Source of the DNA: Dyadobacter sp. NIV53 | GTDB lineage: Bacteria; Bacteroidota; Bacteroidia; Cytophagales; Spirosomataceae | DNA length: 64,000 bases | Direction: 5' to 3' | Assembly (NCBI RefSeq): GCF_019711195.1 | Contig: NZ_CP081299.1 | Location: 5,118,501-5,182,500, forward strand | Shown here: in pieces, positions 26,712 to 35,452 of the stretch | Numbering within the stretch: the stretch's first letter is position 1 | Layout of the letters: every line of letters begins with the position of its first letter | The notes under the pieces: model-generated | The model's database searches: none | What the model saw: only the letters and a program-made list of their open reading frames with translations | Told to the model about the DNA's origin: nothing | Position numbers and translations under genes: made by a program

Positions 26712-28124
26712 ATGGCACGTAAGTCTTCAACAAAAATATGGTGGATTACCGGAATAGTGCTGGTGGTTTTGATGGTCGGATTATTTGGGGCCAAACAGGC
26801 CGGATTAATAGGGAAACCAAAAACTACGGAGGTAGAATATACGAATGTAAAGCGCAATGATATTATAGAACGTGTAAGCGCATCTGGCAAAGTACAGCCG
26901 GAAGTAGAGGTAAAACTAAGCCCTGATGTTTCCGGTGAAATTATCAGCCTGAATGTAGCCGAAGGAGACTCTGTTGTAAAAGGCCAGTTGCTTTTAAAAA
27001 TCCGTCCGGATAATTATGAGTCACTTATGGCACGTGCACAGGCAGCCGTTAATTCAAGCAAAGCCAATTATGAGCAAACAAAAGCCATGGTTTCGCAATC
27101 TGAATCCCGTTTGATCCAGGCAAAGGCAAATTTTGAAAGAAATAAAAAACTGTACACCGATAAGGTGATCTCTGCATCTGATTTTGAAACATTTGAGTCT
27201 AATTACGGCGTTGCGCAACAGGATCTTGAGTCGGCAAAAGCCAATGTATCTGCTGCTATGTTCAATATAAAAAGTGCAGAAGCAAGTATGAAAGACGCGG
27301 CTGAAAATTTAAGGAAAACCAGCATTTTTGCTCCGGTAAGCGGAATTATATCGCTTTTGAATGTAGAAGAAGGTGAACGTGTGGTAGGTACTTCACAAAT
27401 GGCAGGTACTGAAATGATGCGTATTGCCAACCTGAGAAATATGGAAGTGCGGGTTAACGTAAATGAAAATGATATTGTACGCGTTTCAATTGGTGATACT
27501 GCCGAAATTGATGTAGATGCATATAGCTCTTCCGGCCGTAAATTCAAGGGTATTGTAAAAGAAATTGCAAATACAGCTGCTGGTTTGGCAACTTCCACTA
27601 CTTCAGCTTCCAGCGTTTCTGCTGATGCAGTAACTGAGTTTGAAGTAAAAGTAAAAATCCTGAACGATTCTTTCAGTGACCTGATGGCCACACGTTCCAA
27701 AAAATCGTATCCTTTTAAACCCGGTATGACTGCCTCAGTTGAAATCATCACTGAGAGGAAAAATAGTGTGATTTCTGTTCCGATTGCTGCCGTAACTACG
27801 CGAAGTAACAAAGCAGCCGAAGATGCTAAAAAAGAACCCAATTCAAATGATGCAGATATAGATGCAAACAAGGCAAAAGCGAAGAAGGAAGAAGTTATAA
27901 AAGAAGTGGTTTTTGTAGATGTAAAAGGAAAGGCTGAAATGAAAGAAGTGAAAACCGGTATCAGCGATTTTGATAATATTGAAATACTTTCGGGCCTAAA
28001 GGAAGGCGATCAGATTATTTCGGGACCATATATTGTAGTCTCAAAAAACCTCAATAATGGCGATCTGGTGGAGAAAAAGAAACCGGAAGTGAAAAAAGAT
28101 GAGAAAAAATCAAATGAAAATTAG
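26712..28124 (+). CDS. Efflux periplasmic adaptor (HlyD/MacA-like)
   Basis: 470 residues. An N-terminal membrane anchor (residues 10-30) is followed by a split lipoyl domain (VKLSPDVSGEIISLNVAEGDSVVKGQLLLKI, later GIISLLNVEEGERV). A long alpha-hairpin lies between (about 100-200), then a beta-barrel and a membrane-proximal domain. A low-complexity Lys/Glu/Ala stretch (about 365-395) is inserted before the last domain, and the C-terminus is also lysine-rich. It resembles MacA-type adaptors that partner MacB ABC transporters, but no such pump lies beside it. Co-transcribed with the TolC-family gene; a terminator follows. Confidence 0.92.
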   Translation: MARKSSTKIWWITGIVLVVLMVGLFGAKQAGLIGKPKTTEVEYTNVKRNDIIERVSASGKVQPEVEVKLSPDVSGEIISLNVAEGDSVVKGQLLLKIRPDNYESLMARAQAAVNSSKANYEQTKAMVSQSESRLIQAKANFERNKKLYTDKVISASDFETFESNYGVAQQDLESAKANVSAAMFNIKSAEASMKDAAENLRKTSIFAPVSGIISLLNVEEGERVVGTSQMAGTEMMRIANLRNMEVRVNVNENDIVRVSIGDTAEIDVDAYSSSGRKFKGIVKEIANTAAGLATSTTSASSVSADAVTEFEVKVKILNDSFSDLMATRSKKSYPFKPGMTASVEIITERKNSVISVPIAAVTTRSNKAAEDAKKEPNSNDADIDANKAKAKKEEVIKEVVFVDVKGKAEMKEVKTGISDFDNIEILSGLKEGDQIISGPYIVVSKNLNNGDLVEKKKPEVKKDEKKSNEN

Positions 28125-28178
28125 AAATAGTACGTTGTAATTATGTAATAAGTTCGATTTAGTTTAGGTTAAAAAAAG

Positions 28179-28212
28179 AAAATCCTTGCGGCCTTGCTGC
28201 AGGGATTTTTTA
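28179..28212 (+). terminator. Terminator after the efflux pair
   Basis: AAAATCCTTGC (28179-28189) pairs with GCAGGGATTTT (28199-28209), with one G-U pair, followed by T's. Confidence 0.8.
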
Positions 28213-28271
28213 TTTGGGTTAGTGAAAGAGATAAGCAAATAGTTACAGAATTGTTTAGTTAAAACAGAAAG

Positions 28272-28302
28272 TTGGTTTTTTGCCAACCTTTTTTTAGATT
28301 TG
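28272..28302 (+). promoter_or_regulatory. Promoter of higBA with a palindromic spacer
   Basis: TTG (28272-28274), a 20-bp spacer, then TAGATTTG (28295-28302) fits the Bacteroidota -33/-7 consensus. The region contains GTTGG-N7-CCAAC (28271-28287), an inverted repeat placed where an autoregulatory antitoxin would block RNA polymerase. The same repeat followed by T's could also act as a weak terminator. Confidence 0.5.
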
Positions 28303-28385
28303 CTCTGTTATACCAATAACATGTTATGAAAATCATCATATAATAAAACACATTATGTTAAAGTTTAAAATGATTATTTCATCAC

Positions 28386-28679
28386 ATGATTATAATTCAA
28401 TCCCGCAAATTGGACAAGTTCGTACTAAAACATGCAGATTCTGGTAAGAGTTTAAGAGTCTGGATAACCGTTGTTGAACGTGCAAAGTGGATAAAGAGCT
28501 TTGATGTACTTCAGGATTTTCCTAAAGCAAAGATTATTAAAGGTGATAGGGCCAGATTTAAAATTACTGGTAATAAATATCGTCTCATTATTGAAATCGG
28601 TTATATAGATGAAATAATGGAGGTCAGGTTTATTGGAACTCATTCTGAGTATGATATGATTGATGCTGAAATTATTTAA
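28386..28679 (+). CDS. higB: HigB-type mRNA interferase toxin
   Basis: 97 residues of the HigB_toxin family (PF09907 type). Such toxins bind the ribosome and cut mRNA during translation. Visible features are the N-terminal basic stretch, AKIIKGDRARFKITGNKYRLIIEIGY in the core and VRFIGTHSEYDMI, which carries the typical C-terminal His. The gene order toxin-antitoxin, with 21 bases between them, is the usual one for higBA. The toxin frame looks intact. Confidence 0.92.
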   Translation: MIIIQSRKLDKFVLKHADSGKSLRVWITVVERAKWIKSFDVLQDFPKAKIIKGDRARFKITGNKYRLIIEIGYIDEIMEVRFIGTHSEYDMIDAEII

Positions 28680-28700
28680 CGACATATTTAAATAAACAAA

Positions 28701-29078
28701 ATGGCAGAATTACAATGGTTTTTGTTAGAAACCGAGCAGGAATATGAAAAAGCTCTTGCCCGGTATGAAGAAGTAAAATATGCATCAAAGGAATCCGATG
28801 AACATAAAGAAAAATTACTTTTAGTATATCTTATTTCGGAATTTGAAAAAGAAAACCGGGAGTTGCCTGAGGTCGATCCGATTGAATTAATCAAGATCAG
28901 AATGGCGGATTTTGGTTATAAATCTGCTGATCTGGCTCATGAGTACGGGGATAAAGGAACCATCAGTAAAGTGCTGAACTACAAGCAGGCACTTTCACTT
29001 ACTATGATACGTAAATTCAGCAAATTGCTTCATATACCTGCTGATGCTTTAATTAAAGAGTACGATTTAGTGGTTTAA
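28701..29078 (+). CDS. higA: HigA-type antitoxin with helix-turn-helix
   Basis: 125 residues. The N-terminal half is helical and charged (EQEYEKALARYEEVK). The C-terminal half carries a helix-turn-helix of the Xre type (GYKSADLAHEYGDKGTISKVLNYKQALSLTMIRKFSKLL). It should neutralise HigB and repress the higBA promoter. It is followed 15 bases later by gpsA, which may be read from the same message. Confidence 0.92.
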   Translation: MAELQWFLLETEQEYEKALARYEEVKYASKESDEHKEKLLLVYLISEFEKENRELPEVDPIELIKIRMADFGYKSADLAHEYGDKGTISKVLNYKQALSLTMIRKFSKLLHIPADALIKEYDLVV

Positions 29079-29093
29079 TATTAATTACCATCC

Positions 29094-30101
29094 ATGAGTT
29101 TTTTAAATAATACAAAAATAGCGGTTATAGGAGGAGGAAGCTGGGCGACGGCTTTAATAAAAATACTGTGCGAACAATCGAATGTGCAAATTCGCTGGTG
29201 GCTTCGTAACCAGGACGATATCAACCATATCCGTAAGTTTCATCACAATCCGAGCTATTTGAGTGATGTTAATTTGTCTCCAAAAAAGATAAAGGTTTTT
29301 GAAAAAACTATAGACGCGTTAAAAGGAGCTGACTACGTGATTCTGGCCGTTCCGGCTGCATTTGTTCAGGAATCTTTACGCGATCTTTCTGAAAAACATT
29401 TTAAAGGAAAACGTGTTGTCTCCGCCATTAAAGGTATGATTCCAAATGAGAACATGCTGATTACTGATTGGATTGCGCAGGAATTTAAAATCGACTTACA
29501 CGATACTTGCGTCATAGCCGGTCCTTGTCACGCGGAAGAAGTCGCATTGGAAAAGCAGTCGTATCTCACAATTGCATCAACAGAATGCCCAACAGCGGAA
29601 GATTTTGCCAAACTGATGACATGCCGTTATGTGACTGCCAACGCCTTGGACGATTTGTATGGTGTAGAATATGCAGCTGTGATGAAAAACATTGTAGCAC
29701 TTGCCTGTGGAATTACGCACGGTTTGGGTTATGGTGATAATTTTCAGGCGGTTCTGGTTTCAAATGCCATGCAGGAAATCGGCAGATTTGTTTCCGCATT
29801 GGATTCCAGGGAGCGTGAACTTAGCTCGTCTGCGTATCTTGGTGACTTGCTTGTTACTTCCTATTCTCAGTTTAGCCGCAACCGTCTTTTTGGTAATATG
29901 ATCGGAAGAGGATACAGCGTTAAAGCGGCACAGTTGGAAATGAAAATGATTGCGGAAGGTTATTATGCAGCCAAAAGTATCATGGAAATAAATAAAACTT
30001 ATCATGTAGACATTCCTATTACCAACGCAGTATATCAGATACTTTATGAGGATCATGCCCCGGCACACATTATGGACGAATTGAAAAAGCTTTTGAAATA
30101 A
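29094..30101 (+). CDS. gpsA: NAD(P)H-dependent glycerol-3-phosphate dehydrogenase
   Basis: 335 residues. Makes sn-glycerol 3-phosphate from dihydroxyacetone phosphate for phospholipid synthesis, in the cytoplasm. The NAD(P)-binding motif IAVIGGGSWATALIK is at residues 9-23. The family blocks GPCHAEEVA, then GVEYAAVMKNIVALACGITHGLGYGDN (catalytic Lys) and a decayed LGDLLVTSYSQFSRNR are present. Length is normal. It lies 15 bases downstream of higA, an odd neighbour for an essential gene. Confidence 0.95.
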   Translation: MSFLNNTKIAVIGGGSWATALIKILCEQSNVQIRWWLRNQDDINHIRKFHHNPSYLSDVNLSPKKIKVFEKTIDALKGADYVILAVPAAFVQESLRDLSEKHFKGKRVVSAIKGMIPNENMLITDWIAQEFKIDLHDTCVIAGPCHAEEVALEKQSYLTIASTECPTAEDFAKLMTCRYVTANALDDLYGVEYAAVMKNIVALACGITHGLGYGDNFQAVLVSNAMQEIGRFVSALDSRERELSSSAYLGDLLVTSYSQFSRNRLFGNMIGRGYSVKAAQLEMKMIAEGYYAAKSIMEINKTYHVDIPITNAVYQILYEDHAPAHIMDELKKLLK

Positions 30102-30150
30102 TTAACTGTTTTTGTAAAAACATACTTCCTAAATCTTCTAAATTATTTTT

Positions 30151-31254
30151 ATGCAAAAATTTAAAAACTTGTCAAACCAGTTTCTGGTTGCTGCAATTGT
30201 TACCGTGACGGCACTTACTTCATGTACAACTGACAAAAAAGAATCTTCTGACAACACATCAGATACACTCAAAGTAGAAAAGGATTTTGTTTTCGGCGAT
30301 AAACGCCCGTTTGCCGAATGCCACGCTTCTACACTGGTACGGTTGGCCGACGGACAATTTTTGATTGCATGGTTTGGCGGAACAGAAGAGAAAAATCCGG
30401 ATGTTGGAATTTGGTTGTCGAAAGGAAAACCGGGAGAATGGAGTGAACCAAAAGAAGTGGCGAAAATAAGAGAAGATGCACACTGGAATCCGGTTTTACA
30501 GCGAGCAGCGGATGGCAAAATTTATTTATATTTCAAAGTAGGAAAGGAAATTGCACAATGGGAAACCTGGGTAAAAACTTCCGATGATAACGGTGAAAAC
30601 TGGTCGGAGGCATACGAATTGGTAAAAGGTGATAAAGGTGGCAGAGGCCCGGTAAAAAATAAACTGATTGAGCTTTCTAACGGAACTTTGCTTGCAGGTG
30701 CATCCAACGAGGTAAACCGTTGGGAAGTTTTTGTAGACAGGAGTGAAGATAAAGGGAAAACCTGGAAAGCAAGCCCATATTTTAAAATTGATACAACTGA
30801 AATTACAGGCAGAGGTGCAATTCAGCCAACACTATGGGAATCAGAGCCGGGAAAGATTCATATGCTCATCAGGACAACTGGTGGCGTAATTGGACGCAGT
30901 GACTCTGATGACTATGGTAAAACCTGGTCAACAATTAAAAAAACAGATCTTCCAAATCCAAATAGCGGAATTGATCTCGCCAAACTGGCGGACGGAACAT
31001 TGGCACTTGTCTACAATCCGGATTCTAAGAACTGGGGTTCCCGTTTTCCGCTTTCCGTTGCATTATCGCATGATAACGGCAAAACCTGGCCTGAAAAATT
31101 TGATCTGGATAAAGGGAAAAAAGGAGATGAATTCTCCTATCCAGCCATCATCAGCTGGGACGATTCAGTAGCTATAACCTATACCTGGAACCGTCAGAAA
31201 ATTGCTTTTTGGAAAGGGAGTAAGGAAGATGTTATAAAGCTTGCTAAGGAATAG
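30151..31254 (+). CDS. Sialidase-like BNR-repeat lipoprotein
   Basis: 367 residues. The lipobox LTSC (Cys25) marks a lipoprotein. Four Asp-box (BNR) motifs of the SxDxGxTW type are seen: SDDNGENW, SEDKGKTW, SDDYGKTW and SHDNGKTW, the mark of a six-bladed sialidase-type propeller. HASTLVRLADGQFLIAWFGGTEE and HWNPVLQ are typical of exo-alpha-sialidase-related proteins that act on plant or host glycans. The N-terminal RIP motif of true sialidases is not evident, so the substrate is open. The next gene (rhaM) is convergent. Confidence 0.85.
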   Translation: MQKFKNLSNQFLVAAIVTVTALTSCTTDKKESSDNTSDTLKVEKDFVFGDKRPFAECHASTLVRLADGQFLIAWFGGTEEKNPDVGIWLSKGKPGEWSEPKEVAKIREDAHWNPVLQRAADGKIYLYFKVGKEIAQWETWVKTSDDNGENWSEAYELVKGDKGGRGPVKNKLIELSNGTLLAGASNEVNRWEVFVDRSEDKGKTWKASPYFKIDTTEITGRGAIQPTLWESEPGKIHMLIRTTGGVIGRSDSDDYGKTWSTIKKTDLPNPNSGIDLAKLADGTLALVYNPDSKNWGSRFPLSVALSHDNGKTWPEKFDLDKGKKGDEFSYPAIISWDDSVAITYTWNRQKIAFWKGSKEDVIKLAKE

Positions 31255-31281
31255 AATATGGGTTTCATACAAACCCATATT

Positions 31282-31596
31282 CTATTCCATGTAAAAAACC
31301 TCTTTCAAAGCAACACTAACCGGTGAATTATCCGGATTGGTTTCCATGACATCTGCCATATAAGCCCACCATTTCTGAACAATTTCTGTGGTACCCAGAT
31401 CCTGTGATGATCCGTTCCCATCCTGTTTCTGAACGGCAAAAAGTATATTGGTTTCTTCATCCAGGAAAATTGAGTAATCGCTGATACCACTTTCTTTCAA
31501 GAGCTTTTTCAGTTCCGGCCAGAGTTCATCATGCCGCTTTTTATATTCTTCGGCCTGCCCAGGATTAAGTTTCATTTTGAAGGCAACAGTTTGCAT
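31282..31596 (-). CDS. rhaM: L-rhamnose mutarotase
   Basis: 104 residues, the normal length. Interconverts alpha- and beta-L-rhamnose before isomerisation. Family motifs are FKMKLNPGQAEEYKKRHDELWPELKKLLKESGISDYSIFLDEE, with the catalytic His in KRHDELWPEL, and KWWAYMADVMETNPDNSPV at the end. No other rhamnose genes lie next to it, but a GH88/105 hydrolase and hexuronate genes occur at 55.9-64 kb. Confidence 0.92.
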   Translation of the reverse strand: MQTVAFKMKLNPGQAEEYKKRHDELWPELKKLLKESGISDYSIFLDEETNILFAVQKQDGNGSSQDLGTTEIVQKWWAYMADVMETNPDNSPVSVALKEVFYME

Positions 31597-31614
31597 GATC
31601 GGTTTGAGATGGAT

Positions 31615-31890
31615 TTACCAGATGATTTTAACTTGGTTTTTATAGTAATGGAATTTTTCATCCACAGTTATAATATCTAATTCTTCGGTCAAAGCAGTAG
31701 CAATAAGTAACCGATCGAACGAATCTTTGTGATCCGAAATTATTGGAATTCGATGATAGTTTGAAATGTGGGAATGATTGATTGGTAAAAGTACAATGCT
31801 CATTTCTTCCAATTCCTGAACAATGTCCGGATTGGATTTAGAATTTACCATTTTACCTAATGAAGTCTTACAATTATGTAAATTTCTCAA
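31615..31890 (-). pseudogene. VapC/PIN toxin remnant lacking its N-terminus
   Basis: The 91-residue frame opens with TTG at 31890, overlapping the end of the helicase gene. Its start, LHNCKTSLGKM, matches the middle of PIN toxins (usually EIAIKVSLGKL). The rest is collinear with the C-terminal half: DHKDSFDRLLIATALTEELDIITVDEKF carries the acidic PIN residues. The first 35-40 residues, with the first catalytic Asp, are missing and the helicase C-terminus takes their place. It is probably an inactive deletion product. A fused or leaderless product cannot be excluded. Confidence 0.7.
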
Positions 31891-33029
31891 AACCCCATCA
31901 AATCCAAGTCAAAAGTCTCCTTCATCTCCACCCTTTTTCCCATCTTTTTCTGAATAATTTTGAAGTGATGTACATCTTCGGGAGTGATCAGAGAAATCGC
32001 TTCGCCTGTTGCTTCGGCTCGGCCGGTCCTGCCTATCCGGTGAACGTAATCTTTTGGAGAACGTGGTAATTCAAAATTGATCACGTATGGTAAAAATTGA
32101 ATATCAATTCCTCTGGATACCAGATCTGTCGCGACAAGTACTGTTAATTTACCAGATTTGAACTTATTTAAAGCTTCCGTCCTTGCTCCCTGACTTTTAC
32201 CACTATGCATAGCTGCCGCCTGAATACCATTTTTGCTCAGCTTTTCTACAAGATTATCTGCTGTTCTGGTTGCCGAAACAAATACCAGAACCTGCTTCAT
32301 TTCGCCTGTTTTGATCAGATATCTTAATAATGGCCCTTTTCTTTCCGGATCAACGAAATAGCCGGTTTGCTTGATCAGGTCAAGATTGCTCTCTTCTTCC
32401 TCAATTTCTATTTTAACCGGATTGCGCAGAATGCTTTTGTGTATTGCCTCTACTTCGTCTCCCAATGTGGCAGAAAACAGAATGCTTTGCCGTTTTTTAG
32501 GTAAAAGAAAAAAGATGTCCTTCATCTCATCTGCAAAACCCATATTCAGCATTTTATCCGCTTCATCCAAAACAAGTATTTCTGTTTCAGAGATGCTTAA
32601 TGCTTTATGTGATAACAAATCAAGCAATCTTCCCGGCGTTGCTACCAGTATTTCTACATTCTGTAAACCAATCATTTGGGGATTGATAGACACACCGCCA
32701 TATACGGCCAGAGTTTTTACTTTTCTTGGTAATTTTTCACCAAATGTCTGAAACACTACTGCTATCTGAACGGCAAGTTCGCGTGTCGGAACCAAAACCA
32801 GTACTCGTATGGATCTGTTTCTTGGTGCTCCTTTGTCCTGAAACCATTCTAAAATCGGCAATACAAAACTGGCTGTTTTTCCTGAACCCGTTTTGGCAAT
32901 TCCCAAAATATCATTACCCTTCAGAATAGACGGGATGGCTTCCTGCTGAATCGGGTAGGGTTGAGTATAATTTTGTTCTGCTATGGTTTTTAATAAAGGT
33001 TCAGAGAGACCCAGGGATTTGAAAGGCAT
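31887..33029 (-). CDS. DEAD-box ATP-dependent RNA helicase (RhlE-like)
   Basis: 380 residues with all core motifs: Q-motif (YPIQQEAIPSIL), motif I AKTGSGKT, motif Ia PTRELAVQ, motif II DEAD, motif III SAT and motif VI HRIGRTGR. It unwinds RNA in ribosome assembly or mRNA decay. The C-terminal extension is very short, ending in LMGF, where such helicases often carry a basic tail. The end coincides with the PIN remnant, so the original C-terminus may have been lost. Confidence 0.95.
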   Translation of the reverse strand: MPFKSLGLSEPLLKTIAEQNYTQPYPIQQEAIPSILKGNDILGIAKTGSGKTASFVLPILEWFQDKGAPRNRSIRVLVLVPTRELAVQIAVVFQTFGEKLPRKVKTLAVYGGVSINPQMIGLQNVEILVATPGRLLDLLSHKALSISETEILVLDEADKMLNMGFADEMKDIFFLLPKKRQSILFSATLGDEVEAIHKSILRNPVKIEIEEEESNLDLIKQTGYFVDPERKGPLLRYLIKTGEMKQVLVFVSATRTADNLVEKLSKNGIQAAAMHSGKSQGARTEALNKFKSGKLTVLVATDLVSRGIDIQFLPYVINFELPRSPKDYVHRIGRTGRAEATGEAISLITPEDVHHFKIIQKKMGKRVEMKETFDLDLMGF

Positions 33030-33048
33030 AAGTATTACAGATATTTCG

Positions 33049-33062
33049 CAAATATATTTTTG
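33049..33062. promoter_or_regulatory. Overlapping back-to-back -7 elements
   Basis: The 53-bp gap between divergent genes contains TATTTTTG on the plus strand (33055-33062, 20 bases before the serine hydrolase) and TATATTTG on the minus strand (complement of 33049-33056, 20 bases before the helicase). Both match TAnnTTTG and they overlap by two bases. No good -33 boxes are seen. Confidence 0.4.
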
Positions 33063-33082
33063 ACAAAGATACCATTAAAAAC

Positions 33083-34675
33083 ATGACCGTTAACAGAAGA
33101 GAATTTTTGCAAAAGGCAGGTATGGGTGCCCTGCAGCTTGGGTTGGTTAGCTATTTGTCCAGTTCGTCGTGGGCTGATGTATTAAAAGTCAGTCAATTAC
33201 CCAGAAGTCTGCCGGAAGCGCAGGGTGTTGCATCGGCTGGTATTCTTGATTTTGTGAACGCAGTCGAAGCAGGCAAACTCAATTTGCACAGTTTAATGGT
33301 TTTAAGACATGGAAAAGTACTGGCCGAAGGCTGGTGGGCTCCATATGCCCCGAATCTTAAACACACTCTTTATTCCCTGAGCAAAAGTTTTACTTCCAGT
33401 GCAATCGGGTTGGCAGTTGGAGAAGGGAAGTTAACGGTAAATGATAAAGTGGTATCTTTTTTTCCAAAGGAAGTTCCTGAAAAAATCAGTGAAAATCTGG
33501 CAAATATGCGTGTAAAGGATCTTTTAAGCATGGCTACCGGCCATGATAAAGATACGACACCTGCGGTTCGTGAAAATAAAGATAATAACTGGGTGAAATC
33601 ATTTCTTGCACAACCTGTTGAGCACGAGCCCGGGACATTTTTCGTGTATAACAGCGGTGCCACTTACATGCTTTCTGCTATTATCCAGAAACTGACCGGA
33701 AAAACTTTGCTTGAATATCTTACGCCACGTTTATTTAACCCGCTGAACATTGAAGGAGCCGACTGGGAAGTTGATCCGAACGGAATAAATACCGGAGGCT
33801 GGGGATTGCGTGTGAAAACAGAAGATATTGCCAAATTTGGTCAGATGTATTTGCAGAAAGGCATGTGGAATGGCAAAAGGATATTATCGGAAGCATGGGT
33901 CGCTGAGGCAACCAGTAAGCATATACAGTCAAAAGGTGGTTCGAAAAAACAAGAGGAAAATGATTGGCAGCAAGGATACGGTTATCAGTTCTGGCGTTGC
34001 CGGCATGATGCATATCGTGGTGATGGCGCGTACGGGCAATATTGTATTGTAATGCCAAAAGAAGACATGGTAATTGCTATTACAAGTGAAACCGGCGATA
34101 TGGGGGCAATTCTGGATCAGGTCTGGAACCATATTTTACCTGCAGTTAAAAGTGCTGAAATAACAGCCAATAAGCCGGGACAAACAGAATTAAAGCAAAA
34201 ACTTACTTCACTTTCCATACCTCTTGTTAATGGAAAAAATACGTCTGAAATTTCCTCCAAAGTAAGCAATAAGGGATTCAATATTACCGAAAACGCATTG
34301 AAGGTAACTCGTGTATCGTTGTCTTTTAGTGCTGATTCCTGCATATTTACCTTAACAGACGACAAAGGCGCACACCAGGTGGAATGTGGTATTGGTAAAT
34401 GGAAAGAAGGCCTGACTGATATTTCAACCATGCCGCTTAAATTGGTTTTAACACCTGTACCGGGAGAAAATAAATCGAAAATTGCAGCGAGTGGGATCTG
34501 GACGAGTGAAAATACCTTTGAAATGGTATGGCGGTTTATTGAAACGGCACATTATGAAACAGTAACGTGTAAATTTGAAAAAGATGATGTCCAGGTTGAG
34601 TTTAAGAGAAGTCTCGCAATTTTGGGTAATACCAAGGATTCAAGGCCGGTTTTAAACGGAAAGCTGGTTGCGTAA
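33083..34675 (+). CDS. Beta-lactamase-family serine hydrolase, exported
   Basis: 530 residues. The N-terminus NRREFLQKAGMGALQLG looks like a Tat signal. The class C beta-lactamase/esterase core follows: catalytic SxxK in SLSKSFTSSAIGLA (about residue 97), the Tyr motif in VYNSGATYML and a GDGAYGQ box in place of the usual KTG. A C-terminal domain of about 170 residues (from 360 on) is beta-rich and of unknown role. Likely a periplasmic esterase or peptidase; it need not act on beta-lactams. Confidence 0.88.
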   Translation: MTVNRREFLQKAGMGALQLGLVSYLSSSSWADVLKVSQLPRSLPEAQGVASAGILDFVNAVEAGKLNLHSLMVLRHGKVLAEGWWAPYAPNLKHTLYSLSKSFTSSAIGLAVGEGKLTVNDKVVSFFPKEVPEKISENLANMRVKDLLSMATGHDKDTTPAVRENKDNNWVKSFLAQPVEHEPGTFFVYNSGATYMLSAIIQKLTGKTLLEYLTPRLFNPLNIEGADWEVDPNGINTGGWGLRVKTEDIAKFGQMYLQKGMWNGKRILSEAWVAEATSKHIQSKGGSKKQEENDWQQGYGYQFWRCRHDAYRGDGAYGQYCIVMPKEDMVIAITSETGDMGAILDQVWNHILPAVKSAEITANKPGQTELKQKLTSLSIPLVNGKNTSEISSKVSNKGFNITENALKVTRVSLSFSADSCIFTLTDDKGAHQVECGIGKWKEGLTDISTMPLKLVLTPVPGENKSKIAASGIWTSENTFEMVWRFIETAHYETVTCKFEKDDVQVEFKRSLAILGNTKDSRPVLNGKLVA

Positions 34676-34770
34676 AAATGAAACTAAATCTTTGTACCGG
34701 TTGAATTAAAAGGATTAAACCGTACTTTACGATAATATTAAAACATATCAAACCACCTTTTCCTAATTTT

Positions 34771-35328
34771 ATGAAAAAGACACTTTGCCTTTTTTTGATG
34801 CTTACAATTATTGCATTGGGTGCTCAGGCACAAAAATTCCGGGGGCTGGACAAAAGCCCACGCGACGTATCATACTTCCCTGATAACTTTGCCCATGATC
34901 GCAAAGAAGGTGAAAAACCACTTGTAAAAGTAACTTACAGCCGTCCCTATTTGAAAGGCAGGGAGATTTTTGGCAAACTGGAACCTTTTGGAAAAGTATG
35001 GAGAGTAGGTGCTGATGAATCTACTGAAATTAAGTTTTATCAGGATGCAACCTTTGGAGGTAAAAAGATAAAGGCTGGTACCTACTCGTTGTTTGCAATC
35101 CCGGCAGAAAAGGAATGGACCATCATTATTAGTTCTGATCTGGATTACTGGGGTGCCTATAAATACAAGGAAGCCAATGACGTTTTGCGTGTTACAGTTC
35201 CTGTATCTCCAAAAGCTGCAACGCCTATTGAAAATTTTTCAATCGTGCTGACAGGCGAAAAAACAGACAAAGCAGTATTGGCTCTTGGATGGGATACCAC
35301 TGTTGTTGAGGTTCCTGTTAGTTTTTAG
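34771..35328 (+). CDS. DUF2911 domain secreted protein
   Basis: 185 residues with a signal peptide (1-20, ending in AQAQ). The DUF2911 core is clear: VKVTYSRPYLKGREIFGKLEPFGKVWRVGADESTEI, then KAGTYSLFAIPAEKEWTIIIS. These proteins are small periplasmic beta-sandwiches of unknown function, common in Bacteroidota. It is a single gene followed by a terminator. Confidence 0.92.
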   Translation: MKKTLCLFLMLTIIALGAQAQKFRGLDKSPRDVSYFPDNFAHDRKEGEKPLVKVTYSRPYLKGREIFGKLEPFGKVWRVGADESTEIKFYQDATFGGKKIKAGTYSLFAIPAEKEWTIIISSDLDYWGAYKYKEANDVLRVTVPVSPKAATPIENFSIVLTGEKTDKAVLALGWDTTVVEVPVSF

Positions 35329-35385
35329 GTTAAGAATGAATCTTCATTTTTAACCCTTAATTCTCAGTTGGCATTATTATTTTAT

Positions 35386-35429
35386 AAGTGAGGTATTTGG
35401 ACGTTATTGTTCAGATACCTCACTTTTTT
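35386..35429 (+). terminator. Terminator after the DUF2911 gene
   Basis: AAGTGAGGTAT (35386-35396) pairs perfectly with ATACCTCACTT (35415-35425) and is followed by TTTT. Confidence 0.88.
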
Positions 35430-35452
35430 AATGCAAACATAGGATTGAAGTT

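Noticed and set aside
27203..27871. 222-residue open frame antisense to the efflux adaptor
   Set aside because: Serine/phenylalanine-rich shadow of a well-conserved HlyD gene; no motif and no upstream signals.
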